Shown in pieces: positions 29,573-39,227 of a stretch of 64,000 nt of DNA; position 1 is the first letter of the stretch, and every line of letters begins with the position of its first letter. Made by a program: the position numbers and the translations under genes. The notes under the pieces were generated by a model that worked only from the letters and a program-made list of their open reading frames with translations, was not told the origin of the DNA and ran no database searches. This stretch comes from an uncultured Candidatus Pelagibacter sp. (GTDB taxonomy: Bacteria; Pseudomonadota; Alphaproteobacteria; Pelagibacterales; Pelagibacteraceae), in assembly GCA_905618915.1 (NCBI GenBank), contig CAJQTI010000006.1, positions 1-64,000 on the forward strand, given 5' to 3'.

Positions 29573-31062
29573 TATGCAGTATTTAATTTAATAAATTTAT
29601 CTGCTTCAGACAAAATCATTTTTTTTCTTTCATCTTTCATTTTATCAAATACATAAACCATCATTGATAATCTGGGGTTCTTTAAAAAAAATTTTCTATT
29701 TTTATCTATAAATCTCCAATAAAGGCCGTCCATCGTATTACACCATTCGCCTTTTTTAAAATCCATCATCTTCATAAAGTAACTTGATCCACAGATGTAT
29801 GGTTTTGTTGCAAAAATACCTCCATCACTAAACAGACCCATTCCATAAACATTAGGAACCATCACCCAGTCAGAAGAATCTACAAACATCTCCATAAACC
29901 ACTTGTAAACAATAGTTGGTTTCACCTCACAAAGGTTCATTATATTTGATAAAATCATCAATCTTTCAATATGATGAGACCAGCCGTGGTTAACTGCATT
30001 CTTAATTGCATGATCCAATGGAGGCAAACCTGTTGTGCCCTCATACCAAGAATTTTTCATTTTTCTTTCATGTTTGAAAAAATTTTTAGTTTCCATTTCA
30101 TCAGAGTAACCTTGATAAATTCCACGCATAAACTCTCTCCAGCCAATTATCTGACGAATATAACCTTCTAGCGAGTTCATTCTAATTTTGTGTTTTTTAT
30201 GAAATTCTAAAATTTTTTGAATGATAATTTCAGGAGTTATCAATCCTAAATTAATGTACGGACTTAATGCACTATGAAATAAAATATTGTCTTTTTGATT
30301 AACAGCATCTTCGTAGTCACCAAATAAATTTGATTTTTCTTTAATAAAAAAATCTAAAAGTTTAACAACATCACTGTATTCAGTTGCAAGCCAAAAATCA
30401 CTTGTGTTACCAGGATGATCTTTAAAAAACTTTTCAATAATAGGTTTTAATTTTTTAGTATGACTGGTTTCGTTAATTTTTGGAAATTTTGGTATTAATA
30501 TATCTTTCGGTAACTTATTTCTATTATCTTCATCAAAACTCCATTTACCTCCAATAGGATTTCCATCTGCTCCCATTAATATTCCAGATTTTTTACGAAC
30601 CTCCTTATAAAATGTTGCCATAAAAGGTTTTTTTGATTTTGCTAAATAATTTTTAAACTCATCTCTTGAATTTAGAAACATTGGAGTTTGAACAATATTC
30701 CAGTTAATTTTTTCTTTTTTTAAAAATTGCGAAATTTTCTTTTCAAAAAATTTATCCTCAACCTCAAAGCTTGAAATTTCAGTAATTCTTTTTTTATCAA
30801 TGATAATTTTTAATTTCTTAAAATAAGTGTCTTTAAAATTTTTGTCCTCAATTTTAGAATATTCAACTTTGTACTTATTCACCTTAAGCATGTCCGCATA
30901 AGACCTCATAGAAGATAGAAATAGCAGTATCTTTTGCTTATGATGCTTTTCATAAGTGCATAGTTCATAGTCTTCTGCCATGTAAAAAGAGTGGTCCTTT
31001 TTGAAGCGGTCTACGTATTTTAATGGAAATAATTGATTGCCAAGTATAAAAAACAATTTCAT
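29572..31062 (-). CDS. FeS-type bacterial cryptochrome/(6-4) photolyase-related protein (PhrB-like)
   Basis: IIGWREFMRGIYQGY, NHGWSHHIERLMILSNIMNL, VPNVYGMGLFSDGG...KPYICGSSYFMKM...WCNTMDGLYWRF. Confidence 0.93.
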   Translation of the reverse strand: MKLFFILGNQLFPLKYVDRFKKDHSFYMAEDYELCTYEKHHKQKILLFLSSMRSYADMLKVNKYKVEYSKIEDKNFKDTYFKKLKIIIDKKRITEISSFEVEDKFFEKKISQFLKKEKINWNIVQTPMFLNSRDEFKNYLAKSKKPFMATFYKEVRKKSGILMGADGNPIGGKWSFDEDNRNKLPKDILIPKFPKINETSHTKKLKPIIEKFFKDHPGNTSDFWLATEYSDVVKLLDFFIKEKSNLFGDYEDAVNQKDNILFHSALSPYINLGLITPEIIIQKILEFHKKHKIRMNSLEGYIRQIIGWREFMRGIYQGYSDEMETKNFFKHERKMKNSWYEGTTGLPPLDHAIKNAVNHGWSHHIERLMILSNIMNLCEVKPTIVYKWFMEMFVDSSDWVMVPNVYGMGLFSDGGIFATKPYICGSSYFMKMMDFKKGEWCNTMDGLYWRFIDKNRKFFLKNPRLSMMVYVFDKMKDERKKMILSEADKFIKLNTA

Positions 31063-31089
31063 AAGTAAATATAACTAAATAAAAATTAT

Positions 31090-31800
31090 ATGTCAGAAAA
31101 ATATCTTATTTTTGGTGCGACAGGTTCTGTAGGTTCTAGCTTAGCTGAACAGCTAAAAAATTCAGGTAATGATATTCATTTAGTTGCAAGAAATGAAAGT
31201 GAAGTTAAAGCAATTGCAGAAAAATTAGGCTGCTCACATACGGTTGCTGATGTTTTAGAAGATGGGTTTATAGAAAAAGTAAAATCAGATGTTAATGACA
31301 TCAGGGGTATCGCTTACTGTGTTGGCTCTATTGATTTAAAACCATTAAGAATGGTTACAGAAGCTGATATGAATAAATGTATGAAACTAAACCTTTATTC
31401 AGCCATTGAAGCTATAAAAGGATTTCAAGAAAGTTTAAAAAAGAACAAAGGTTCAGTAGTTTTATTTTCAACTGTTGCCGCTCAAAGAGGTTTTACTAAT
31501 CACACAATTATTGCTTCTGCTAAAGCTGCTGTTGAAGGATTAACTGTTACACTGGCTGCTGAGTTTGCTCCACATATTAGGGTAAATTGTATTGCACCAA
31601 GTTTATCAAAATCTAAAATCGCAGAACCAATGTTAAAAAATCCTGCAATTGCAGAAGGGATTGCTAAAGCTCATCCTCTTAAAAGACTGGGTGAAGGAAA
31701 AGATTCTGCAGCGCTTGCTAAATTTTTAATTACTGAAGAGAGTTCTTGGATTACTGGACAAATAATCGCCGTTGATGGTGGTAGATCTAAATTATCTTAA
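31090..31800 (+). CDS. Short-chain dehydrogenase/reductase
   Basis: GATGSVGSSLAEQL N-terminus; ITGQIIAVDGGRSKL C-terminus. Confidence 0.92.
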   Translation: MSEKYLIFGATGSVGSSLAEQLKNSGNDIHLVARNESEVKAIAEKLGCSHTVADVLEDGFIEKVKSDVNDIRGIAYCVGSIDLKPLRMVTEADMNKCMKLNLYSAIEAIKGFQESLKKNKGSVVLFSTVAAQRGFTNHTIIASAKAAVEGLTVTLAAEFAPHIRVNCIAPSLSKSKIAEPMLKNPAIAEGIAKAHPLKRLGEGKDSAALAKFLITEESSWITGQIIAVDGGRSKLS

Positions 31801-32849
31801 TCAGAAATTATATTTTTTAATGGAGTTATTTCTCCAACTTTAAATATAATTGCATCTTCTTTATTAAAGCCATACTTTTCTGCACTAGCCTTAAATCTCA
31901 CTGGTGGTTCCATAATCGGCTCCAAAGATAAAACAAAAGTTCCCCAATGTGTTCCCATAACCTTTTTACTTCTTAAATCTTTAGCTACATTTAAAGCTTC
32001 TTCTGGCGTTGTGTGATAAATCGATTTATCAAACATAGGCTTAAAGTCATAAGCTCCAATATTAATCATTGTTAAATCAATTGGACCATATTTTTCACCT
32101 AATTCTTTATAAATATTTCCGTAACCAGTATCACAAGCGAATAAGATTTTTTTACCCTTATATTCAATTAAGAAATTACCCCAGAGTGTTTTGTTCATAT
32201 CTGTTAGGCTTCTTTTAGACCAATGAACAGCTGGGAGTAATGTTACTTTTAAATCCTCATTAACTTTAATTTCTTCATACCAATCTATTTCATTTACATC
32301 TTTAAATTTATTTTTTGTAAAGTATTTTCCAAGATTTAGAGGTGTTAAAACTTTTGTATCTTTAAACGGGTACTTTCTAATAGTTCCCATATCTTGATGA
32401 TCATAATGATTATGTGTTAATAATAATAAATCAGTCTTTGGAATTTCATCTAAATTTAAGGCTGGCTCAGTGAATCTATCTGGACCAAAAATTAAGGGTC
32501 CTGCATTTTTAGAGAATAAAGGATCTGTTATTATCGTTGTATCTCCTAACTTAATTAAGTATGTAGCATGACCAATCCAAGCAATATAATCTTCATTTTT
32601 ATATTTTTCTAAATCAGATAAAACTTTCTCTTTATCTACAACATGTTCTTTTGGAACAGTCATGTCTATTTTCTTTTTCAATTTAATGAATTGTGTGTAT
32701 GAAAACTTGGCTTGGCCAGTTCTAACTGGCGATCCTTCTGGATTTCTAAAAGTTCCATCTGGTAAATGATGATAAGGTTTTTTTTCCATAGCAATTATTG
32801 AAGAGTTATAAATAATAATTGAGAATAAGAAAATTAAAAATCTTACCAT
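31797..32849 (-). CDS. MBL-fold metal-dependent hydrolase (NAPE-PLD-like)
   Basis: WIGHATYLIKLGDTTIITDPLFS, LTHNHYDHQD. Confidence 0.92.
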   Translation of the reverse strand: MVRFLIFLFSIIIYNSSIIAMEKKPYHHLPDGTFRNPEGSPVRTGQAKFSYTQFIKLKKKIDMTVPKEHVVDKEKVLSDLEKYKNEDYIAWIGHATYLIKLGDTTIITDPLFSKNAGPLIFGPDRFTEPALNLDEIPKTDLLLLTHNHYDHQDMGTIRKYPFKDTKVLTPLNLGKYFTKNKFKDVNEIDWYEEIKVNEDLKVTLLPAVHWSKRSLTDMNKTLWGNFLIEYKGKKILFACDTGYGNIYKELGEKYGPIDLTMINIGAYDFKPMFDKSIYHTTPEEALNVAKDLRSKKVMGTHWGTFVLSLEPIMEPPVRFKASAEKYGFNKEDAIIFKVGEITPLKNIISD

Positions 32850-32864
32850 TTATAGTGGTAATTT

Positions 32865-33710
32865 TTATTTTTGAGATCTTTTAAAACACTCAATAGTATT
32901 TTTTAGCAAACAGGCAATAGTCATTGGCCCTACTCCACCTGGAACAGGTGTTAAAGCTCTTGCAACTTTTGATACTTCTTCAAAGGCAACATCTCCAACA
33001 ATACCATTTTCTGTTTTATTAATGCCTACATCTATTACTATTGCATCTTTTTTAACCCAGTCAGCTTTTACAAGTTCTGGGATACCCACTGCTGCAACAA
33101 TAATATCTGCTTCTAAACATTCTGCCTTTAAATCTTTAGTTTTTGAGTGAGTTATTGTTACCGTACAATTTTCTTTTAAAAGTAATTGTGCCATTGGTTT
33201 ACCATTTAGATTTGACCTACCAATCATAACAGCTTTTTTTCCACTTAAATTAGGCTCAATTTTTTTAATCATTAAATAACATCCTAAAGGAGTGCAAGGC
33301 ACTGAACTTTCATAGCCTGATGAAAGGTTTCCGACATTCATTGGATGAAACCCATCAACATCTTTTCCCGGTAAAATAGTTTCAATAACTTTTTGCTTAT
33401 CAATGTGTTTTGGTAATGGCAATTGAACTAAAATTCCTGAAATACTTTCATCTTTATTTAATTCATCAATTTTATCTAATACTGTTTTTTCTTCCACAGT
33501 CCCTGGATACCTAATTACTTCAGATTTTAACCCCACTTCATTCGCAGCTTTTTCTTTCATACGAACATAAATTTGACTAGGAGCCATGTCTCCAATTAAT
33601 ATTACTGTAAGTCCTGGGATTTTATTATGTTTAGCCTTTAGTTTTACAACCTCTTGTCTTAGTTCTTCTCTAAGTTCAGCTGCTATTTTTTTTCCATCTA
33701 TTAAAATCAT
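32865..33710 (-). CDS. folD: Methylenetetrahydrofolate dehydrogenase/cyclohydrolase
   Basis: GILVQLPLPKHID, VPCTPLGCYLMI, GRSNLNGKPMAQLL; start at MILIDGKK rather than the longer track ORF. Confidence 0.95.
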   Translation of the reverse strand: MILIDGKKIAAELREELRQEVVKLKAKHNKIPGLTVILIGDMAPSQIYVRMKEKAANEVGLKSEVIRYPGTVEEKTVLDKIDELNKDESISGILVQLPLPKHIDKQKVIETILPGKDVDGFHPMNVGNLSSGYESSVPCTPLGCYLMIKKIEPNLSGKKAVMIGRSNLNGKPMAQLLLKENCTVTITHSKTKDLKAECLEADIIVAAVGIPELVKADWVKKDAIVIDVGINKTENGIVGDVAFEEVSKVARALTPVPGGVGPMTIACLLKNTIECFKRSQK

Positions 33711-33718
33711 AAATTTCC

Positions 33719-34009
33719 TTAAAAAATCATTGGTGCAATGTAAAGCTTCATACACATTTCTATAAACCAAATCAATAACAGTAATACTACTGGTGCAATA
33801 TCTAGTGATCCTAAGTTAGGAAGAAATCGTCTTATTTTATTCAACATTGGTTCCGTTAATTTGTAAGTCATTTCTAGTATTGAATAAACAAACCTATTTT
33901 GAGTATTTATAATATTAAAAGAAACAAGCCAGCTGATAACCACATTTGCAATTACCACATAAGAATAAAGCTTTAATATCTGAAGGGCTAAGTAAAAAAT
34001 AGCTATCAT
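33719..34009 (-). CDS. YggT family membrane protein
   Basis: YSYVVIANVVISWL, TEPMLNKIRRFLPNLGSLDIAPVV. Confidence 0.9.
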   Translation of the reverse strand: MIAIFYLALQILKLYSYVVIANVVISWLVSFNIINTQNRFVYSILEMTYKLTEPMLNKIRRFLPNLGSLDIAPVVLLLLIWFIEMCMKLYIAPMIF

Positions 34010-35091
34010 TTCTTTTCAATATAAATTGACTGACTTGGGAAAGCAAAAGCTGCTCTATTTCCTTCTACGATTTGTTTTATTTCAATTGCAAGTTTTTCTT
34101 TAACTTCCAACCACGTAGCGAAGCTATTAGAGGCAGTAAAACATCTAACCCTCATATCAATAGAGCTATCTGAGAACTTTTCAACTCTTACTGCAATCCC
34201 TACAGCTTTATCAAAATCATCACTTTTCTTAATATGGTCTTCAATTTCATTTCTTATTTTTTTTAGTTGATCAACTGTAGTGTCATATTGAAGAGTTATC
34301 GCCCAATCTATTCTCCAATTAGTAGTTTCGCTAATATTTATAACTGCATTTTCAGCAAACTGAAAATTAGGAATTATTGCTAAAGACTTATCAAACTTTC
34401 TTAAGACAGTTGATCTAAAGCCAATTTTCTCAACAATACCCTCAATGATACCTTCTACTAAAATCCAGTCTCCAATCTTAAATCTTTTTTCTACTAATAC
34501 TAAAATTCCTGAAATTAAATTTTTAAATAAATCTTGGGCACCCAAAGCAACAGCAACACCAAATAAACCAAGTCCTGCAATAATTGGCCCTATTTTTATT
34601 CCCCAAAGTTCAAGAACAGCTGCTAACCCTAAAATAAAAATTAAAATTTTTAAAGATTTAATAATCCAGCCAATTAATTCACGGGTTAACATTTTATCCA
34701 ATCCACTCAATATATAAGAAATCGGTTCAACGATTTGATGAATTAACCAAAAAATTAAAATAGTGATCAGTGTTCTGTTAATTGTATCAACTACAGCTCT
34801 AGCATCTTCACCGAAAGACATATAATAACTTGCAATAAAAAATCCCAAAACAATTGGTAAAAATCTAGCAGGTCCTACCATTGCATGAACAAAAGTATCA
34901 TCTAATTTATTTGTAGTTCTCTTTGCGATGGCTTCTAATCTTTTAATAATAACTTTACTTATTATTCCTCTAAAAACTAAGAAAATAAAAAATATTCCTA
35001 TACCAATAAGTATTTGAAAAATATCAACTCCACGAATTCCATTAGACCAAACAGAAATAAACAGGTCACTAAAATTACTAAATATTTCCAT
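34006..35091 (-). CDS. Mechanosensitive ion channel (MscS family)
   Basis: GLGLFGVAVALGAQDLFKNLISGILVLVEKRFKIGDWI. Confidence 0.95.
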   Translation of the reverse strand: MEIFSNFSDLFISVWSNGIRGVDIFQILIGIGIFFIFLVFRGIISKVIIKRLEAIAKRTTNKLDDTFVHAMVGPARFLPIVLGFFIASYYMSFGEDARAVVDTINRTLITILIFWLIHQIVEPISYILSGLDKMLTRELIGWIIKSLKILIFILGLAAVLELWGIKIGPIIAGLGLFGVAVALGAQDLFKNLISGILVLVEKRFKIGDWILVEGIIEGIVEKIGFRSTVLRKFDKSLAIIPNFQFAENAVINISETTNWRIDWAITLQYDTTVDQLKKIRNEIEDHIKKSDDFDKAVGIAVRVEKFSDSSIDMRVRCFTASNSFATWLEVKEKLAIEIKQIVEGNRAAFAFPSQSIYIEKK

Positions 35092-35093
35092 AA

Positions 35094-35792
35094 TTAAATT
35101 TTATATAGCAAAAATTCCTCTTCTCCAGGATTAAAAAGAAAGATTTTTTTCCACTTAATTTCATTAAGAATTGAAGAGGTTTTTTCTCCAATACACATCA
35201 AATTAGTATTCATCCATAGGGTTTCTAGCTGATAATTTTTAATTACTTTTAAAAAATTAATCGCACTATTTTGTGAATAAATGTAAGTAATTTCAGGCAT
35301 TTTCAATTTAAGTTTTTCGATGAAGCTTTCATCATACTTTTTAATTTCATTGGCTCTATAGTTGATTATTCTTTCGACATTGTAGCCATCTGAAATTAGC
35401 TCCTTATCTAAATTGCTAGAGATTATTTCTCCACTTATATAAATTAGCTTTCCTTCGGAAGAATTAAAATTTTGTAAGATTAATTCCTTAAGATTATTAA
35501 CATTTCCTTCAGCTGCAAAAACATTTTGAAAACCAGCACTTCTTGCTTTTTTTTCAGTGACATCTCCAACGCAAAAGCATGTTATTTTTTTATCAATACT
35601 TTTTATATCTAAAAATTTAACAGCATTAGCACTGGTAAAAATAATACCTTTAAACTCAGAATAGTTTGGAACTTCATATTTTAAACCCTCAATATTAATT
35701 AAAGGTAAATGAGATATTTCATGACCCAATGATTGAAATTTTAATATCATTTCATGACAATCTTCTAATGGCCTTGTGAACAAGATATGCAT
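35094..35792 (-). CDS. hemD: Uroporphyrinogen-III synthase
   Basis: IIFTSANAVKFL, C-terminal IGEKTSSIL; adjacent to hemC. Confidence 0.88.
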   Translation of the reverse strand: MHILFTRPLEDCHEMILKFQSLGHEISHLPLINIEGLKYEVPNYSEFKGIIFTSANAVKFLDIKSIDKKITCFCVGDVTEKKARSAGFQNVFAAEGNVNNLKELILQNFNSSEGKLIYISGEIISSNLDKELISDGYNVERIINYRANEIKKYDESFIEKLKLKMPEITYIYSQNSAINFLKVIKNYQLETLWMNTNLMCIGEKTSSILNEIKWKKIFLFNPGEEEFLLYKI

Positions 35793-35793
35793 A

Positions 35794-36717
35794 TTATTTT
35801 TTGTAAGAATTATTAGACATCTTTTTGAGAGTTTTTCCCATTTCTATTCCCAATTCGTCAGCTTTATCTATATTTTCAGATGATTTTAAATGAAACCTTT
35901 CGCTACCATCTAATGAAAAAAGCTCTGCCTCAAGATTAATCTTTTCACCATCAATACTAGCGAATACTCCTACTGCCGTTTCACAATCTCCTTCTAAAAT
36001 TTTTAAAACATTTCTTTCAGCTTTTATGGAATTATGTGTTGATTTATGATCAACTTTTTTTAATAACTCAATTAAGTCTTCATCATTATTTCTACATTGC
36101 AAAGCAATTACTCCCTGACCTGCACAAGGTATTATTTCTGTAGTAGAAAAAGTTTGAGATATATTCTTATCTAACCCTAAAGAATTAATTCCTGCATAAG
36201 ATAAAATAATTGCGTCATATAAATTATCATAAAGGTATGTTAATCTTGTATCAACATTGCCTCTTATTAGTTTGCACTCCAGATCTTTTCTTATTTGCTT
36301 TATCTGAAACTCTCTTCTAAATGAAGAGGTCCCAACAATTGCATTTGGGGCTAAGTCTTTTAAATTTTTATTGTCTCTACTAATTAAAATTTCTCTTGGA
36401 TCATTTCTTTCCAAAAAACAATTTGTCAATAACCCTTTGGTTTCTTCAGAAGGCATATCTTTTAATGCATGAACAGCTATATCTATTTTATTATCTAATA
36501 ATTCAACCTCTATAGTTTTTGAGAAAAGTCCCTTACCACCTACTTCAGATAATCTTTTATCTTGAACTTGGTCACCCTTGGTTACAATATTTTTAATGAT
36601 TACTTCTTCAATTCCAAAATCTTTTGCGTAGGTTAGAATTTTTTCCCTAGCTTTTTCAGCATAGATCAGGGCTAATTTACTTCCTCTTGAACCTATAATA
36701 ATTTTTTTATTTTTCAT
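35794..36717 (-). CDS. hemC: Porphobilinogen deaminase
   Basis: GSRGSKLALIYA, DIAVHALKDMPSE, GTSSFRRE, EGDCETAVG. Confidence 0.97.
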   Translation of the reverse strand: MKNKKIIIGSRGSKLALIYAEKAREKILTYAKDFGIEEVIIKNIVTKGDQVQDKRLSEVGGKGLFSKTIEVELLDNKIDIAVHALKDMPSEETKGLLTNCFLERNDPREILISRDNKNLKDLAPNAIVGTSSFRREFQIKQIRKDLECKLIRGNVDTRLTYLYDNLYDAIILSYAGINSLGLDKNISQTFSTTEIIPCAGQGVIALQCRNNDEDLIELLKKVDHKSTHNSIKAERNVLKILEGDCETAVGVFASIDGEKINLEAELFSLDGSERFHLKSSENIDKADELGIEMGKTLKKMSNNSYKK

Positions 36718-36776
36718 TTAATTGCTTTATACTTCATTCTTATATTGAAAATGTATTATTAATAAAAACTAATTTA

Positions 36777-37850
36777 ATGAATAAAAAACCCATAATTCTA
36801 GGAATTGAATCAAGCTGTGATGAGACAGCTGCCTCTATCGTAACTGAAAATGAGCAAGGTATGCCAACAATTTTATCAAGTATTGTTTCAAGTCAGGTAG
36901 ATGTTCATAAAGAATTTGGCGGCGTTGTGCCTGAACTTGCAGCAAGGTCTCATATGGAAAAAATTGATTTGATCACTAAAAAAGCGCTTGATGAAAGTAG
37001 AATAAAAATGGAGGACCTGGATGCTATAGCAGCAACTGCAGGACCTGGTCTTGTAGTCTGTCTATCTGTTGGTTTAAGTTTTGGGAAAGCAATGGCCTCT
37101 TCTCTCAATAAACCTTTTATAGCTGTTAACCATTTAGAAGGACATGCGTTAAGCCCAAAACTAAATTCTGAATTAAACTATCCTTACTTATTACTTTTAA
37201 TTTCTGGAGGCCATACTCAATTTTTAAGTGTTCAGGGGTTAGGAAATTATAAAAGATTAGGAACAACTATTGATGATGCTGTAGGTGAAGCATTTGATAA
37301 AACGGCAAAGTTATTAGGAATAGAGTTTCCTGGTGGGCCCCAAATTGAGGTATATGCAAAAAAAGGTGATCCCAATAAATATGAATTACCCAAGCCAATT
37401 TTTCATAAAGGGGGCTGTAATTTATCATTTGCTGGTTTAAAGACTGCTGTTTTAAAAATATCAAAACAAATAAAAACTGAACAAGAAAAATATGATCTTG
37501 CAGCATCTTTTCAAAAAACAATTGAAAAGATACTATATAAAAAAAGTAAAATTGCTTTTGAAGAATTTAAAAAAATGAACACAACAAATAAAAATAAATT
37601 TGTAGTTGCGGGTGGTGTTGCTGCAAACAAAAGAATTAGAGAGGTTCTAACTAATCTTTGTAAAGAAGAAGATTTTGAAGCAATATTTCCACCTATTAAT
37701 TTATGTGGAGATAATGCAGCAATGATTGCAATGGTTGGGTTGGAAAAATTTAAAATAAAACAGTTTAGCGAATTAGATAGTCCCGCAAAACCTAGGTGGC
37801 CCTTAGATGCAGATGCTGCATTTTTAAAAGGTGCTGGTGTTAAATTATAA
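36777..37850 (+). CDS. tsaD: tRNA t6A threonylcarbamoyltransferase TsaD
   Basis: GIESSCDETAASIV, NHLEGHALSPKL, SGGHTQFL. Confidence 0.97.
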   Translation: MNKKPIILGIESSCDETAASIVTENEQGMPTILSSIVSSQVDVHKEFGGVVPELAARSHMEKIDLITKKALDESRIKMEDLDAIAATAGPGLVVCLSVGLSFGKAMASSLNKPFIAVNHLEGHALSPKLNSELNYPYLLLLISGGHTQFLSVQGLGNYKRLGTTIDDAVGEAFDKTAKLLGIEFPGGPQIEVYAKKGDPNKYELPKPIFHKGGCNLSFAGLKTAVLKISKQIKTEQEKYDLAASFQKTIEKILYKKSKIAFEEFKKMNTTNKNKFVVAGGVAANKRIREVLTNLCKEEDFEAIFPPINLCGDNAAMIAMVGLEKFKIKQFSELDSPAKPRWPLDADAAFLKGAGVKL

Positions 37851-37855
37851 ATTAA

Positions 37856-38398
37856 TTATCTAAATTTTGGTCCAGACATCCAAATAGCTAGGGTATGTCG
37901 TTTACCTGAAATAATTTTATTTACTTTATGATTGGTGAATGCAGGAAAAATAATTGCACTGCCGGGTGTATTGAATTCTTTGCAAATAATTTCATTTCCC
38001 CTGAATAAAACTAGCTCTCCTCCTTCATAAGATTCTTCTGATAAATTCAATAAAGCTGTAAGCTTAATATCTCTTACTGTATCTCTTGGAACAGCATCAA
38101 TATGCCAACTATATTCTGCTCCTTCCTCATAAGAATTATAATTTAATTTTTTTAGAGAAGTTAATGGATGAAGATCAAAGCCAAAAAAATTATTATTTGC
38201 TGTTAAACAAAAATCAATAAAAGGATTAATATATTTTTGCACTTTTCCTAAATTTACAAATTTGACATCTGAAGTTTTGTGAGCATCGGCCGCATAATCA
38301 TCTTTTCCCTCAATAAGATTTGACTTAATAATAGCGTTAATATCTTTGATTTGTTCTTTATTATAAATATTCATGGATGAATAATTGGCTGCTCTCAT
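37856..38398 (-). CDS. 2OG-Fe(II) oxygenase
   Basis: YSWHIDAVP (HxD) and distal His (FTNHKVNKIISGKRHTLAIW). Confidence 0.85.
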   Translation of the reverse strand: MRAANYSSMNIYNKEQIKDINAIIKSNLIEGKDDYAADAHKTSDVKFVNLGKVQKYINPFIDFCLTANNNFFGFDLHPLTSLKKLNYNSYEEGAEYSWHIDAVPRDTVRDIKLTALLNLSEESYEGGELVLFRGNEIICKEFNTPGSAIIFPAFTNHKVNKIISGKRHTLAIWMSGPKFR

Positions 38399-38501
38399 AA
38401 TAATAAAATTATCAATTTTTAAGTATCTTGCAATCAGTTAATTTAAAATATTTGAGTAAGTTGATTTACAAAAAATTACCCCTCACATGTTTTATAAAAA
38501 T

Positions 38502-38575
38502 GAAGTATAATAAAATAATTATAATTAAGGAATAAATGAATTACTGGTTAATGAAACCAAAGCTTATTATACTTC
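38502..38575. other. 12-bp perfect inverted repeat bracketing an EVE-like gene-start fragment
   Basis: GAAGTATAATAA (38502-38513) and TTATTATACTTC (38564-38575). Confidence 0.6.
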
Positions 38576-38580
38576 GATAA
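38536..38580 (+). pseudogene. Truncated EVE-domain gene 5' remnant (MNYWLMKPKLIILR*)
   Basis: AAGGA 4 nt upstream of the ATG; 23/28 nt match to the start of the EVE gene at 40355. Confidence 0.5.
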
Positions 38581-38674
38581 ACCCCTACCAATTTCTGCTA
38601 ACCTTTACATTATCTTTACAATTAAAAATGATGATTAAAGCTAATTATAATCAGCAAATGTATGGTACGATTTT

Positions 38675-39127
38675 TTAATAAATTCTATCATGATCGGATT
38701 TTACACGACGCAACGGTATAGAAGATTCTACCGATGAAACACCCTCAATAACAGTAAGTTTTTTTGTTAAAAAGTTTTCAAATTCTTCCACATCCTTTAC
38801 GGCAATTCTAATAAGATAATCTTTGGTTCCTGTCATTAACCAGCATTCAACTACTTCTGGAAAACTCAATATTTTTTCCTCAAATTTATCAAAGTTTTTA
38901 GACTGTTGTCTTTCTAAGCTTATAAAAATAAAAGCTGGAAACTTGTAACCAAAAGAATTTTCATCAATATTTACTGTATAATTCTTAATTATACCTTTTG
39001 CTTCAAGTTGATTAATTCTTCTTGCGGTAGGGGCAATACTTAAATTTATCTGGTCACTTATTGTTTGAAGCGTAGCTTTGCTATTATTTTTTAGTATTTT
39101 TATTATTTTTTTATCAAGCAAATCCAT
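38675..39127 (-). CDS. Lrp/AsnC family transcriptional regulator
   Basis: DLLDKKIIKILKNNSKATLQTISDQINLSIAPTARRINQLEAKGII. Confidence 0.95.
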   Translation of the reverse strand: MDLLDKKIIKILKNNSKATLQTISDQINLSIAPTARRINQLEAKGIIKNYTVNIDENSFGYKFPAFIFISLERQQSKNFDKFEEKILSFPEVVECWLMTGTKDYLIRIAVKDVEEFENFLTKKLTVIEGVSSVESSIPLRRVKSDHDRIY

Positions 39128-39227
39128 ATAATTAATAATTTTTATTAATAATTATATAATATTTAATATAATATATTAAAAATCAACTAATAATTAGCAA
39201 TATTAGATAATATTTACTTTTTAAGTA

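Noticed and set aside
32865-33770. 301-aa extended FolD ORF
   Set aside because: N-terminal extension overlaps the YggT gene; canonical start MILIDGKKIA at 33710.
39128-39227. AT-only palindromes between Lrp and the DHDPS-like gene
   Set aside because: Expected in such low-complexity AT sequence; cannot separate from background without alignment.
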